Positions 8,622-16,633 of a stretch of 64,000 nucleotides of DNA are shown piece by piece. Under the pieces are notes generated by a model. It was not told the DNA's origin and did not search any database. It worked only from the letters and a program-made list of their open reading frames with translations. Each line of letters opens with the position of its first letter. The first letter of the stretch is position 1. Source of the stretch: Planococcus rifietoensis (GTDB lineage Bacteria > Bacillota > Bacilli > Bacillales_A > Planococcaceae); contig NZ_CP013659.2 of the NCBI RefSeq assembly GCF_001465795.2, positions 2,870,501 to 2,934,500 of the forward strand. The letters are read 5' to 3'. A program made the position numbers and the translations under genes.

Positions 8622-9470
8622 TCAATAAGCCTCTGAGTCGAGGAACTGATTCACATGTTTTGCGAATTCTTTCGGGAATTGGAACAAGTGGCCATGGCCC
8701 GAGTCAGGGTAAACGATAAGCTGGGCATTCGGCAGTTTCTCTGTTAAAACATAGCTGTTGGCGGTTGGCACCATGACGTCCGTGACTCCATTTGTGACAA
8801 GGACAGGATGGGTAATTTGTTGAAGCCACTCAAATTGCTGAGTTTCTTTTGGTTGCGCCCATTTAGCGATTGCCTGCAATTGTGCTTGCTGTACCTGGTC
8901 GGAGCTATTGATCGTCTTCTGCGCGAAGATTCTTTGCAGTGAAGCCATGCCCCGCGCTCGGCTGCTTTCAGTCGGTCTGTAGAAGAAGAACATGAAATCT
9001 TCAATTCCTTCTTCTTGTGTCCCTCCATTTTTATTCATTCTCTGAAAAATTTCGGAGTCTGGGTTGATTCCGGCTTCCGGAGAGGTTCCTGCCAAGATGA
9101 GGCGTCTTACCAACTGCCCTTGTTGCAGCGCCACTTCTTGCGCTACCATCCCGCCGATCGAAAAGCCAAGGATATCAACTTTCCCCAGTTCCAGGGCTTT
9201 GATGAATTGTGCTGCATCGCTTGCCATCTCGGCTATGGTAGTAGGTGTTTCGCCATTGGTCTCACCTACGCCTTTATTATCGAACAGAATTACCGGACGT
9301 TCTTTCGCAATAGGTTCGATCATGTGAGGATCCCAATTTTCGATCGTCCCTCTAAAGTGAATGAAAAATACTAGCGGCACTCCTGTGGCTGCCCCCAATT
9401 TTCTGTATGCATAGCGTGTCCCGCCGACTTCGATAAATTCAGAAACGCTTGGAATCGTAAAGTTTGCCAT
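8622..9470 (-). CDS. Alpha/beta hydrolase of the TetR-linked operon
   Basis: A 282-residue alpha/beta hydrolase. The nucleophile elbow is GFSIGG (Ser104), DNKGVGET follows strand 4, and DSGHGHLFQFP near residue 258 carries the histidine. The family includes esterases and non-haem haloperoxidase-like proteins. ATG at 9470 follows AGGAGG with standard spacing. A 16-bp operator copy sits 70 bp upstream, between this gene and the TetR-family gene, and the oxidoreductase follows 62 nt downstream, so the pair probably acts together on a reactive or toxic small molecule (inference). Confidence 0.87.
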   Translation of the reverse strand: MANFTIPSVSEFIEVGGTRYAYRKLGAATGVPLVFFIHFRGTIENWDPHMIEPIAKERPVILFDNKGVGETNGETPTTIAEMASDAAQFIKALELGKVDILGFSIGGMVAQEVALQQGQLVRRLILAGTSPEAGINPDSEIFQRMNKNGGTQEEGIEDFMFFFYRPTESSRARGMASLQRIFAQKTINSSDQVQQAQLQAIAKWAQPKETQQFEWLQQITHPVLVTNGVTDVMVPTANSYVLTEKLPNAQLIVYPDSGHGHLFQFPKEFAKHVNQFLDSEAY

Positions 9471-9539
9471 AATGATATTCCTCCTATAAAAAATTTTAGT
9501 TTATCGGTGAAGAAGCAAGAAATATTTATTTTTTTATTC

Positions 9540-9555
9540 TAGAATGAACGTTCTA
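9540..9555 (-). promoter_or_regulatory. Probable TetR-family operator, copy 1
   Basis: TAGAATGAACGTTCTA, an imperfect palindrome, lies 70 bp upstream of the hydrolase start. The same 16 bp in inverted orientation recurs at 10223-10238 upstream of the TetR-family gene. Two exact copies at equal distance from two starts strongly suggest one regulator. Confidence 0.75.
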
Positions 9556-9575
9556 ATAAAGATAAAAAAAGAAAG

Positions 9576-10151
9576 CTAGTCTAGCACCGAAAGTGTGACA
9601 TCGATGATGCTTTCTAATTCTTTTTTTGTGTAATCGGTCTTGATCAAAACTCTTATACCGAGAAGGTTATTATGCAAAAAACGGGATAGGCTGTCTGGGT
9701 CGAGCTGCTTGGATAATTCGCCACTCGCATGGCCTTGTTCAATCAGGCGGCCGAATAGTTTCTCGGTATCTTTGAACATTCTGGTCGACAGTTCCGCAAT
9801 TTCTCTGTCCAGAAGCGATAATTCAACAGCTGTATTCACCGCCAGGCAACCCGCCGGATAATGTTCAGCTGCGTTCAGCGCAAATTCAAATACTTCCCTG
9901 ACCGCCTGTTTAGCCGGCAACTCACTCGCAAGGATCTTTTTCATTTCATTTGCGACGAATTCTTCGTAATAAGCTAACGAGCTCAAGAACAACGAACGTT
10001 TGTCACCGAATGTATCATAGATGCTTCTACGGTGGATTCCCATATGGTCAACCAAATCCTGCATGGACGTCTTTTCATAGCCTTGTCCCCAAAACAACTC
10101 CATTGCTTTTTTTAACACTTCTTTTTCATCGAATGCTTTGTTTCTAGCCAT
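9576..10151 (-). CDS. TetR/AcrR family transcriptional regulator
   Basis: A 191-residue one-component regulator. The N-terminal helix-turn-helix is typical (TSMQDLVDHMGIHRRSIYDTFGDKRSLF, residues 28-55), followed by a helical ligand-binding domain with the TetR_C motif seen in YxaF/LmrA-like members (YPAGCLAVNTAVEL). It likely represses itself and the downstream hydrolase/oxidoreductase genes through the two identical palindromes at 10223 and 9540, and is relieved by an unknown ligand. The gene is on the same strand as its presumed targets, not divergent. ATG at 10151. Confidence 0.9.
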   Translation of the reverse strand: MARNKAFDEKEVLKKAMELFWGQGYEKTSMQDLVDHMGIHRRSIYDTFGDKRSLFLSSLAYYEEFVANEMKKILASELPAKQAVREVFEFALNAAEHYPAGCLAVNTAVELSLLDREIAELSTRMFKDTEKLFGRLIEQGHASGELSKQLDPDSLSRFLHNNLLGIRVLIKTDYTKKELESIIDVTLSVLD

Positions 10152-10222
10152 GCCAATCTCTCCATTCAGAATTGATACTTGAATTGAGGGACGTGAAAAT
10201 CATTCCTCACTCATCACTTTAT

Positions 10223-10238
10223 TAGAACGTTCATTCTA
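10223..10238 (-). promoter_or_regulatory. Probable TetR-family operator, copy 2 (autoregulation)
   Basis: TAGAACGTTCATTCTA, the exact reverse complement of the site at 9540, sits 72 bp upstream of the TetR-family start. A partial half-site (TAGAACGATTAGTA) follows at 10283. Confidence 0.7.
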
Positions 10239-10450
10239 AAAAAATTAAAAAAATATGTTCTTCAAACTAGATACTACTCTTTCTAGAACGATTAGTAAAG
10301 AATTAAATCGCGCTTTATCATTATCTATGAATGCGCTAACTTACTGAGAGCGTCATTGCCCTCGTATTTCTTCGCTTCGTCTTATGCGCTCAGAAGTATT
10401 CCGGTTATAATGGACTTAATCGATAAAAGTACGTATAGAGGTGGTATAAC

Positions 10451-11050
10451 ATGATGAATACCTTCCGCAGACATAAACTCCACGAAGTTGCACCTAAACC
10501 CAAAAATACACTTCAGTTTAATGAGCAGACTGCACCTGAAGCATTGCAGGCAATCATCGACAATTTGTCGGCGATCCTCCGCGACGCACGTTCCGAGCAG
10601 CGCGAAATCGTTTATTTGTGCATCGGGTCTGACCGGTATATCGGCGATTCCTTGGGGCCTCTCACCGGAAGCATGATTGTAGAAAATGCCAAAATCGAGC
10701 GTGTATATGGGACATTGGAAGAGCCTATCCATGCGTTCAATTTAAAGCCTGCTTTAAAAGATATTCAAAAAACCTATCACCATCCGCTCATCATCTGCGT
10801 CGACGCGAGCCTTGGTGCGAAAGAACAAGTCGGCGATGTGCTATTTGTAGACGCTCCGCTGATGCCAGGAAAAGCACTGGAGAGAATGCTTCCGGAAACC
10901 GGCGACTATCATTTCCAGGGAATCGTGAATTATTTGGATCCCCTCCCGACTTCCCAGTTCCTGAACGACACGCGCCTTCATACCGTCATGAAGCTGTCCC
11001 GATTAATCGCTCGCGTCATCACCGAAAGCGAACAACAAGCAAGCCAATAA
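10451..11050 (+). CDS. yyaC: YyaC family spore protease-like protein
   Basis: A 199-residue soluble protein matching Bacillus YyaC (DUF1256), a sporulation-linked relative of the germination protease fold. Recognisable parts are YLCIGSDRYIGDSLGPLTG (about residues 55-73), ICVDASLG, and GDYHFQGIVNYLDPLPTSQF near the C-terminus. Its exact role in spores is not established. AGAGGTGG precedes the ATG at 10451. A TATAAT at 10406 may be its -10 element. A terminator follows directly. Its presence argues that the organism or its ancestors sporulate. Confidence 0.88.
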   Translation: MMNTFRRHKLHEVAPKPKNTLQFNEQTAPEALQAIIDNLSAILRDARSEQREIVYLCIGSDRYIGDSLGPLTGSMIVENAKIERVYGTLEEPIHAFNLKPALKDIQKTYHHPLIICVDASLGAKEQVGDVLFVDAPLMPGKALERMLPETGDYHFQGIVNYLDPLPTSQFLNDTRLHTVMKLSRLIARVITESEQQASQ

Positions 11051-11086
11051 AAAAGATTCCGTCCCAGCCGGGCGGAATCTTTTTTT
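11049..11086 (+). terminator. Rho-independent terminator of yyaC
   Basis: GATTCCG pairs with CGGAATC around a short loop, flanked by six A residues before and a run of eight T after. It overlaps the yyaC stop codon. Confidence 0.85.
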
Positions 11087-11167
11087 TAGTATGGAAGAAG
11101 CCTATAATTCGCTATGAGTTAAAAAGAATTATCTTTTCTACATTCAAAAATCAATGATCTACCTAAG

Positions 11168-11290
11168 TATTTGGAGAAGCGTTCGCTCGACTCCTGCGGG
11201 AAAAGCGGGTTTGAGAGACCCCGCAGGAACGAAGTGACGAGGAGGCTCGATTCCCGCCCGCGGAAAGCGAGCGATAAGCTTCGGAAAATA
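11168..11290. repeat. Palindromic dispersed repeat element
   Basis: A 123-bp block, more GC-rich than its surroundings, in the gap between yyaC and the transporter gene. Its ends are imperfect inverted repeats (TATTTGGAGAAGC at the left; GCTTCGGAAAATA at the right) and it contains internal complementary pairs such as CTCCTGCGGG and CCCCGCAGGA, so it folds into a branched hairpin. The internal string (CCTGCGGGAAAAGCGGG, ACGAGGAGGCTCG, GCGGAAAGCGAGCG) is one I recognise from intergenic repeats found many times in Bacillaceae and Planococcaceae genomes. Only this copy was seen in the window. It has no coding capacity. Confidence 0.7.
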
Positions 11291-11313
11291 CGAGTTCTTA
11301 AAATTCCCTAAAG

Positions 11314-12621
11314 TTAAATGGCCCCAGTAATGAAAGCCACCGCAATAATGGATAAGCAGCAAAGGAAGGCCCATTTGAATGCGAATTTCTGCATTTCCCC
11401 GAAATCCTTTCTGATCATCCCCACTACCAATAAGGTCGAAGCCACCAATGGGCTCAAAAAGTGTATCGGCTGCCCCAAGACGGAAGCACGTGCGATTTCA
11501 AGAGGGCTCACGCCATACGCAGCGCCCGCTTCTGCCAAGATGGGCAACACGCCGAAATAATAAGCATCATTCGACAAAGCAAACGTAAACGGCATGCTCG
11601 TAATGGCGACGATCAATGGGTAATAAGAGCCGACAGACGCCGGAATGATCGAAATCAGCGAGTTGGAAATGGCATCGACCATTTGCGTGCCGGAGAAAAT
11701 TCCAGAGAAGATACCGGCCGCAAAGACCAGTACGACGACCGTGATGGCATTGCCCGAATGCGCCAGAATGCGTTCTTTTTGCATTTGCAGGTCGGGATAG
11801 TTAATGGCAGCTGCCAACACGAAGCCGATCAGGAAACTGACGGCAGCGGGCAAGATCCCCGTTACCAAGACGCTCATGACGGCCAGTACCAATACGAGGT
11901 TGACCCAGATCAATTGCGGCTTTTTTAAATCTTCGTCCAAGGCATGGGTAGCGGCAACTTGAAGCATGCTTTCGGAATTAGCAGGAATGTTTTCCACTTT
12001 GATGATTCCAAGACGTTCGCGTTCTTTTTTCCCCATCATATACGCAATCCCCAAAATGCTCAGGATTCCCGCAAACATCGTCGGAAGAATCGGAATGAAA
12101 AACTCATTGGCATCCAACCCTAACGCAGCGATAGCCCTTGTCGCCGGACCGCCCCACGGCGTCATGCCGCTGATGATACTGACGGACATAATGGAGATGG
12201 TCGCCAACACCAACGGGTTCATGCCGAGACGAATGTACAGCGCGAGCATCGCTGAAATGGTGATCATATGTGTCGTCGTGCCATCGCCGTCCAATGACGC
12301 AATCATGGCGATGACCGCTGTCCCGATCGCAATCTTCACTGGATCCCCTTTCACCAGCTTCATGACTCGATTGATCAATGGATCAAACAGTCCGGCATCG
12401 ATCAAAATCCCGAAGAACAAAATCGCAAACAGCAACAAAGCTGCGGACGGGGCGACTTGTTTAAGCCCGTCCATCATCATTGTCCCTAAACCGGACCAAA
12501 ATCCGCCGATGACGGCAAAGACGATTGGCACCACCACCAACGCGGAGACCGGCGACATTTTTTTCGCCATGATCAAATACGTAAATACAATTACCATGGA
12601 AACCCCTAATAGTGTAAGAAT
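11314..12621 (-). CDS. CitMHS family citrate-metal:proton symporter, probable ATT start
   Basis: A polytopic membrane protein of about 435 residues, the usual CitMHS length, importing citrate complexed to divalent metal with protons. Family landmarks are SLDGDGTTTHMITISAM, SGMTPWGGPATRA and FTFALSNDAYYFGVLP. The first ATG at 12597 drops the first residues of helix 1. Extending to an ATT at 12621 gives ILTLLGVSM before VIVFTYLIM, aligning with the MLAILGFLM type N-terminus of B. subtilis CitM, and that ATT lies 7 nt after AGAGGGGG. ATG 12597 has its own AGGGG and remains possible. The LysR gene upstream and the PrpF-like gene beyond suggest a tricarboxylate-utilisation unit. Confidence 0.85.
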   Translation of the reverse strand: MLTLLGVSMVIVFTYLIMAKKMSPVSALVVVPIVFAVIGGFWSGLGTMMMDGLKQVAPSAALLLFAILFFGILIDAGLFDPLINRVMKLVKGDPVKIAIGTAVIAMIASLDGDGTTTHMITISAMLALYIRLGMNPLVLATISIMSVSIISGMTPWGGPATRAIAALGLDANEFFIPILPTMFAGILSILGIAYMMGKKERERLGIIKVENIPANSESMLQVAATHALDEDLKKPQLIWVNLVLVLAVMSVLVTGILPAAVSFLIGFVLAAAINYPDLQMQKERILAHSGNAITVVVLVFAAGIFSGIFSGTQMVDAISNSLISIIPASVGSYYPLIVAITSMPFTFALSNDAYYFGVLPILAEAGAAYGVSPLEIARASVLGQPIHFLSPLVASTLLVVGMIRKDFGEMQKFAFKWAFLCCLSIIAVAFITGAI

Positions 12622-12716
12622 ATAAATTCCCCCTCTAAATGTATTCGCTTACATAACAATTAAATTTCCCACCCCTTGGCAAATTTGCGATACGAATTAG
12701 TTTTAAGAATATTCCA

Positions 12717-12733
12717 TTACTTAAAATAAGTAA
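12717..12733. promoter_or_regulatory. Perfect 17-bp inverted repeat upstream of the citrate-type transporter
   Basis: TTACTTA-AAA-TAAGTAA lies in the 154-bp gap between the LysR gene and the transporter start, 96 bp upstream of the ATT start. It is a plausible operator; it differs from the LysR-type box at 13715. Confidence 0.45.
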
Positions 12734-12775
12734 AATAGAGAGAATTTATAATAAAGACACAAAAAAACTTATAAC

Positions 12776-13651
12776 CTAAACTTCGGACAGAAGCGACGGG
12801 TGGTTTTTCAAGAATTCCACAAACTTCTGGACAGTCGACAGCTTCAAAAATTCATGGTTGTACATCAGCCACGTATCCCGCATAACCGGTTCCCCGTCTT
12901 TATAGAACAACGGGTATTTATGGATCTCGTCGGAAGGGCGCAGGCAAATTTCGGGAAGGATGGCGATTCCTAAGTCGTTCTTGACCATTTCCTTGCACGT
13001 CTCCTGCCGGTCAGTCTCCATCGTAATGATCGGCGGCTCGTTGTATTGATCGTGCCACCATTTATTGATGATATCTTTCAAGGAGCTGTCGGTTTTGTAA
13101 TTGATAAACGGCAATTCAGGCACTTCTTCCATATTCACTTCATTTTTCGAGATTAAAAACAGTTGTTCCGTATGCAACAGCGATTTTGACCCGGTCCAGT
13201 TATAGTCGCCGCGCAAAATCCCCAAATGGACTTCCGATGAATTGAGCAATCCCATAACGTCCGCACTCCATCCCGTGTTCACGCTGAACTGCACTTTCGG
13301 ATGGGCCGTGATGAATTCCTTCAATAAGGCAGGCAATTTATACTGCGCGAAATTGCTCGATACCCCGAGCCTCAGGATCCCCTGGATTTCCTGGTTCATA
13401 TTCTGGATATAATCTTTGGCGTTTTGCAATTTCGTAATCATTTCATCCGCGTATTGGGCGAGATAGACTCCCTCTGCCGTCAGCTCGATGCCTTTTTTGG
13501 TCTTGAAGAAAAGCTTTGTCCCCATATCTTCCTCCAGATTCTTTAAGCGATACGTCAAAGCCGGCTGCGAAATATACAAGCGTTCCGAAGCGCGGCTGAT
13601 GTTTTTCTCTTCATGCAACACTTGCATGGCTTCCCAATCTTTCTCATCCAT
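12776..13651 (-). CDS. LysR family transcriptional regulator
   Basis: A 291-residue LysR-type regulator: N-terminal winged HTH (ISRASERLYISQPALTYRLKNLEEDMGTKLF, residues 17-47), linker helix, then a periplasmic-binding-like effector domain. It is divergent from the PrpF-like isomerase gene, the classic LysR arrangement, and upstream of the citrate-type transporter. A LysR box with CTTATG-N11-CATAAG lies in the divergent gap. The effector is likely a di- or tricarboxylate (inference). ATG at 13651 is preceded by CGGAGTGGG; a GTG at 13660 is the alternative start. Confidence 0.9.
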   Translation of the reverse strand: MDEKDWEAMQVLHEEKNISRASERLYISQPALTYRLKNLEEDMGTKLFFKTKKGIELTAEGVYLAQYADEMITKLQNAKDYIQNMNQEIQGILRLGVSSNFAQYKLPALLKEFITAHPKVQFSVNTGWSADVMGLLNSSEVHLGILRGDYNWTGSKSLLHTEQLFLISKNEVNMEEVPELPFINYKTDSSLKDIINKWWHDQYNEPPIITMETDRQETCKEMVKNDLGIAILPEICLRPSDEIHKYPLFYKDGEPVMRDTWLMYNHEFLKLSTVQKFVEFLKNHPSLLSEV

Positions 13652-13714
13652 TCTGCCCACTCCGATCAGGTTATAAGTTTTTTTTAGAACAACACCTTAA
13701 TAATATCTATTTCA

Positions 13715-13737
13715 CTTATGACTAAAAATACCATAAG
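13715..13737 (+). promoter_or_regulatory. LysR-type regulator box (T-N11-A)
   Basis: CTTATG, an 11-nt spacer, then CATAAG form a dyad in the divergent LysR/PrpF-like gap; a third half-site CATAAG recurs at 13745-13750, the usual arrangement of recognition and activation sites. Confidence 0.6.
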
Positions 13738-13779
13738 CTTTTTTCATAAGCAATCGAACTTACGAAAGGTGGCTGCAGC

Positions 13780-14907
13780 ATGAAAGTACCAATATCAGTA
13801 ATGCGTGGAGGAACCAGCAAAGGGATTTTTATTAATTTTGAGGATATGCCCGTAGACCGAACTCTGTGGGATGGTTTTCTGTTGGATATCATGGGAAGCC
13901 CGGATCAACGGCAAATTGACGGTTTGGGAGGCGGCAATTCATTGACGAGCAAAGCCGCCATCATCAAAAAGTCAGCGATTCCAGGCATCGATGTGGAGTA
14001 TACGTTTGCGCAAGTGAGCATCGAAAATCAATTGGTCGATTTCCGCGGCAATTGCGGCAATATTTCTTCCGCAGTCGGCCCTTATGCTATCGAGCAAGGG
14101 CTCGTTCCGGCAGTAGAGCCGATGACGAGCGTCAAAATCTTCAATACCAATACACAAAAAGTGATCGTCGCCGAAGTGGAAGTCGAACACAGGCAAGTGA
14201 AAACGGAAGGTGAATGTGAAATTCCAGGCGTCCCGGGCACCGGCTCGCCCATCTATTTATCTTTCACCGACGCGCAAGGCGCCGTCACGGGCAAGCTCTT
14301 CCCGACCGGCTATCCAGTCGATCACATCAAGACCGCTTTCGGCACGGTTGCCGTCTCGATTATCGATGTGGCCAATCCCTTGGTATTCGTCAAAGCGCAG
14401 GATGTGGGATTGACCGGCTCTGAACTGCCTGCCGATTTCACTCCGCAATTGCTCGGGCAGCTGGAGGAAATCCGGTCAGCTGCGGCAGAATTATGTGGAT
14501 TCTGTTCGAAAGAAGAAGCAACAATCAAATCCCCCGCAGTGCCAAAGTTGACGCTCGTAGCCCCGCCTGCCGCTTACTCGGACGTCAACGGCATCCGGCG
14601 GGAAGCCGATACTATGGATTGCCGAATCCGGATGATGTCCATGCAAAAACCGCATCAGGCATTGGCCATAACCGGCGCTATCTGCACCACAGCAGGCGCG
14701 TTCTTGCCCGATACGATCCTAAATGACTTGATCCGGATCGATGCCAATATCGTCCGTCTTGGCCACCCATCCGGAATCATCGAAACGAAAGTGGACCTCA
14801 TTGCCGGGCACATCAGCAATATCAAGGTCGTCCGAACCGCCCGCCTCATCTTGGAAGGCTATGTCCATACTAAAGGCAGCTATCATCACGTTATATCAGC
14901 CGTCTGA
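13780..14907 (+). CDS. PrpF family isomerase (2-methylaconitate/4-oxalomesaconate type)
   Basis: A 375-residue PrpF-family protein with two diaminopimelate-epimerase-like lobes. MRGGTSKGIF at residues 8-17 is the family signature, with GGGNSLTSKAA near 50, FRGNCGNISSAVGP (Cys92) and AGHISNIKVVRTARLI near the C-terminus. Relatives isomerise or tautomerise unsaturated tricarboxylates such as methylaconitate or 4-oxalomesaconate. No aconitase or methylcitrate genes lie beside it, so the exact substrate is open; the citrate-type transporter and LysR regulator nearby fit a tricarboxylate. ATG at 13780, with AAAGG about 9 nt upstream. Confidence 0.88.
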   Translation: MKVPISVMRGGTSKGIFINFEDMPVDRTLWDGFLLDIMGSPDQRQIDGLGGGNSLTSKAAIIKKSAIPGIDVEYTFAQVSIENQLVDFRGNCGNISSAVGPYAIEQGLVPAVEPMTSVKIFNTNTQKVIVAEVEVEHRQVKTEGECEIPGVPGTGSPIYLSFTDAQGAVTGKLFPTGYPVDHIKTAFGTVAVSIIDVANPLVFVKAQDVGLTGSELPADFTPQLLGQLEEIRSAAAELCGFCSKEEATIKSPAVPKLTLVAPPAAYSDVNGIRREADTMDCRIRMMSMQKPHQALAITGAICTTAGAFLPDTILNDLIRIDANIVRLGHPSGIIETKVDLIAGHISNIKVVRTARLILEGYVHTKGSYHHVISAV

Positions 14908-14957
14908 AAAAAGGCTTCCCGCAAGATCATCTTCATGATCTTTTCGGGAAGCCTTTT
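14908..14957. terminator. Bidirectional terminator between convergent genes
   Basis: A long hairpin: AGGCTTCCCG pairs with CGGGAAGCCT, with a nested AGATCAT/ATGATCT stem inside, A tract before and T tract after, serving the PrpF-like gene and the convergent MEDS gene. Confidence 0.85.
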
Positions 14958-14976
14958 TATGTGCTTACGAAGTCAT

Positions 14977-15579
14977 TTATCTTCCGGTTGTCTCATTTAC
15001 TACAGGGCGCTGGGAGCTGCGTGTCCCCCCTAAAAACAGGATTTCTTCATCTTCCATTAGGTAGTCGTGGTACAAGGCAAGCTTATCCTGCAAATGCTGC
15101 TCGACACGGATGGCGTCGTATGCACATACCGCAATCAAATTTTGTGCTGTGATCAACTCGTCTACCTGCTCTTCGTACGACAACAGCTCTTCTTCCAAGC
15201 CGTCACCTGTGTTCCATTCGATATGTCCCCAAGTCCGAAAATACTGGCAGGACATCGCGGAAACGTCGAAGCTTTCCTGGAAGTATTCGACGATCGTGCT
15301 CGGATGGAAATTCCCTTTATGCCAATAAAGCTTGTAGCTGTCGAAAAAATAAACCTTGGCCAGTTCATCGGCCGTCAAGACTGCTTGGAGCCGTTTCTGG
15401 ATTAATGGGGTCAAGCGCTTGTTTTCCACAATCAATACATGTTCCTCGCTCTTTAACCCATCCAAGATGAAAACGACGATATTATCAATATAATGCTTAG
15501 TGTCTTTTGTCAGATAAAAGATATGGCCGCCGGAGCTGTTTCTGATTTTCAACGCGAGTTCTGGTATTTTTTGTTCCAT
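14977..15579 (-). CDS. Stand-alone MEDS-domain sensor protein
   Basis: A 200-residue protein that looks like a single MEDS domain (methanogen/methylotroph, DcmR sensory), a RecA-like fold usually fused to HTH or kinase modules: GGHIFYLTKDTKHYIDNIVVFILDGLKSEEHVLIVENK at the N-terminus, TWGHIEWNTGDG in the middle and NLIAVCAYDA near residue 155. No output domain is present. ATG at 15579 follows GGAAGTGG; the longer frame to 15639 has no ribosome site. A strong palindrome lies 112 bp upstream. Its partner is unknown. Confidence 0.7.
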   Translation of the reverse strand: MEQKIPELALKIRNSSGGHIFYLTKDTKHYIDNIVVFILDGLKSEEHVLIVENKRLTPLIQKRLQAVLTADELAKVYFFDSYKLYWHKGNFHPSTIVEYFQESFDVSAMSCQYFRTWGHIEWNTGDGLEEELLSYEEQVDELITAQNLIAVCAYDAIRVEQHLQDKLALYHDYLMEDEEILFLGGTRSSQRPVVNETTGR

Positions 15580-15690
15580 GTTCCACTTCCTTTTCCCCGT
15601 ACTTTTGCGATACTGCCTATAATCCTGACGCTCCGGCATTCGAAATTAAATCTAAAACTGAAATGATTCTAACGAATACACGTTCTACCG

Positions 15691-15721
15691 CTTTCCCAAA
15701 ATATATCACATTTTGGGAAAG
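15691..15721. promoter_or_regulatory. 12-bp perfect inverted repeat in intergenic DNA
   Basis: CTTTCCCAAAAT, 7-nt spacer, ATTTTGGGAAAG. No T tract follows on either strand, so it is not a standard terminator; it lies upstream of the MEDS gene and downstream of the GNAT gene and may be an operator. The rest of 15580-15863 shows nothing I can name. Confidence 0.5.
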
Positions 15722-15863
15722 GACTAAAGAGATTTCGGCTCTTTGCCTGGCAACTCATCGCTTTGCTGAGCCATTGAGTGAAATAACGGGCATTGGAATC
15801 TTGAATCATTTTATAGAGATCGAATTCAACTAGTGTTATTCAATTAGGCAAACTCCACACCCA

Positions 15864-16376
15864 TCACTTTTCTCTCGCTTCCCATACGTAATAGACAAAA
15901 CTCATTTCTTGGCCATTCATCTCAAATGTTTCTTCGCCCATGCCCACTTGCTTAAATCCATTTTTCGTCAATATTCTTTGAGAGGCATGATTAACGGTCG
16001 TCGTCTTTCCGTGTATTTGCCTCAACTCCAAATCGGTATTGAGCAACAGATTCAAGGCCAGGTTTCCGATGCCCTGCCCGCCGTAGTTGGCCCCAATACG
16101 AAATCCGATTTCTGCCGTTTGATGGTTCCTGTCCATATCCACTAAGTTGATTCTTCCTAGAATGTCTCCTGAATCGTTCTTGATCAGGTAGAAGTTTGCA
16201 AAGCCTTCTTGTTGTTCTTTCAATAACTCTTCATGCCTCGAGAGAAAATTTTCGAAGACGTAGAAATCCTCTCCTCGGCTTGGCACCAGCCGCTCGAAAA
16301 ACTTCCGATTCTCCAATTCAAACTGAAACAATCCGGCCGCATCCTGTTGTTGGAGCAAGTGCAACGTGATTTCCAT
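15864..16376 (-). CDS. GNAT N-acetyltransferase, RimJ/RimL type
   Basis: A 170-residue GNAT enzyme: SGDILGRINLVDMD, AEIGFRIGANYGGQGIGNLAL (acetyl-CoA loop near residue 95), VNHASQRILTKNGFKQVG near 130, the order of RimJ/RimL relatives. Substrate unknown; ribosomal-protein or antibiotic acetylation are the usual possibilities. ATG at 16376 follows AGGAGGG at good spacing, so the extra 28 residues reachable from 16460 are not used. Confidence 0.85.
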   Translation of the reverse strand: MEITLHLLQQQDAAGLFQFELENRKFFERLVPSRGEDFYVFENFLSRHEELLKEQQEGFANFYLIKNDSGDILGRINLVDMDRNHQTAEIGFRIGANYGGQGIGNLALNLLLNTDLELRQIHGKTTTVNHASQRILTKNGFKQVGMGEETFEMNGQEMSFVYYVWEAREK

Positions 16377-16633
16377 ATACTTCCCTCCTGCTGATTGATC
16401 ATTAGCCTGATTATACCTAAAAAACCTTTTTCGCCAGAAGATAACTGGATTCCCCCGCATTGTTCACTACCATTTGTAAGCAGGATTGCATTCTATTTTC
16501 ACGCAGGAATGAGTAGATCGATATTTTTGAGATGGAAAATGTTTATAATGATGGAAAGGAACCAAAAATTCTCAATTTCACAGGAACTGTTAAATTCCTT
16601 CCGATAATACTCGAACAGAAAGAAGTGATGGCG

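Noticed and set aside
11461..11928. 155-codon plus-strand frame opposite the citrate-type transporter
   Set aside because: Low-complexity, His/Arg/Asp-rich composition typical of antisense reading of a membrane gene; no ribosome site.
16532..16633. Longer N-terminus of the response regulator from ATG 16532
   Set aside because: The receiver domain begins at MNEAILLVEDD; the extra residues have no ribosome site and would lie upstream of the likely transcript start.
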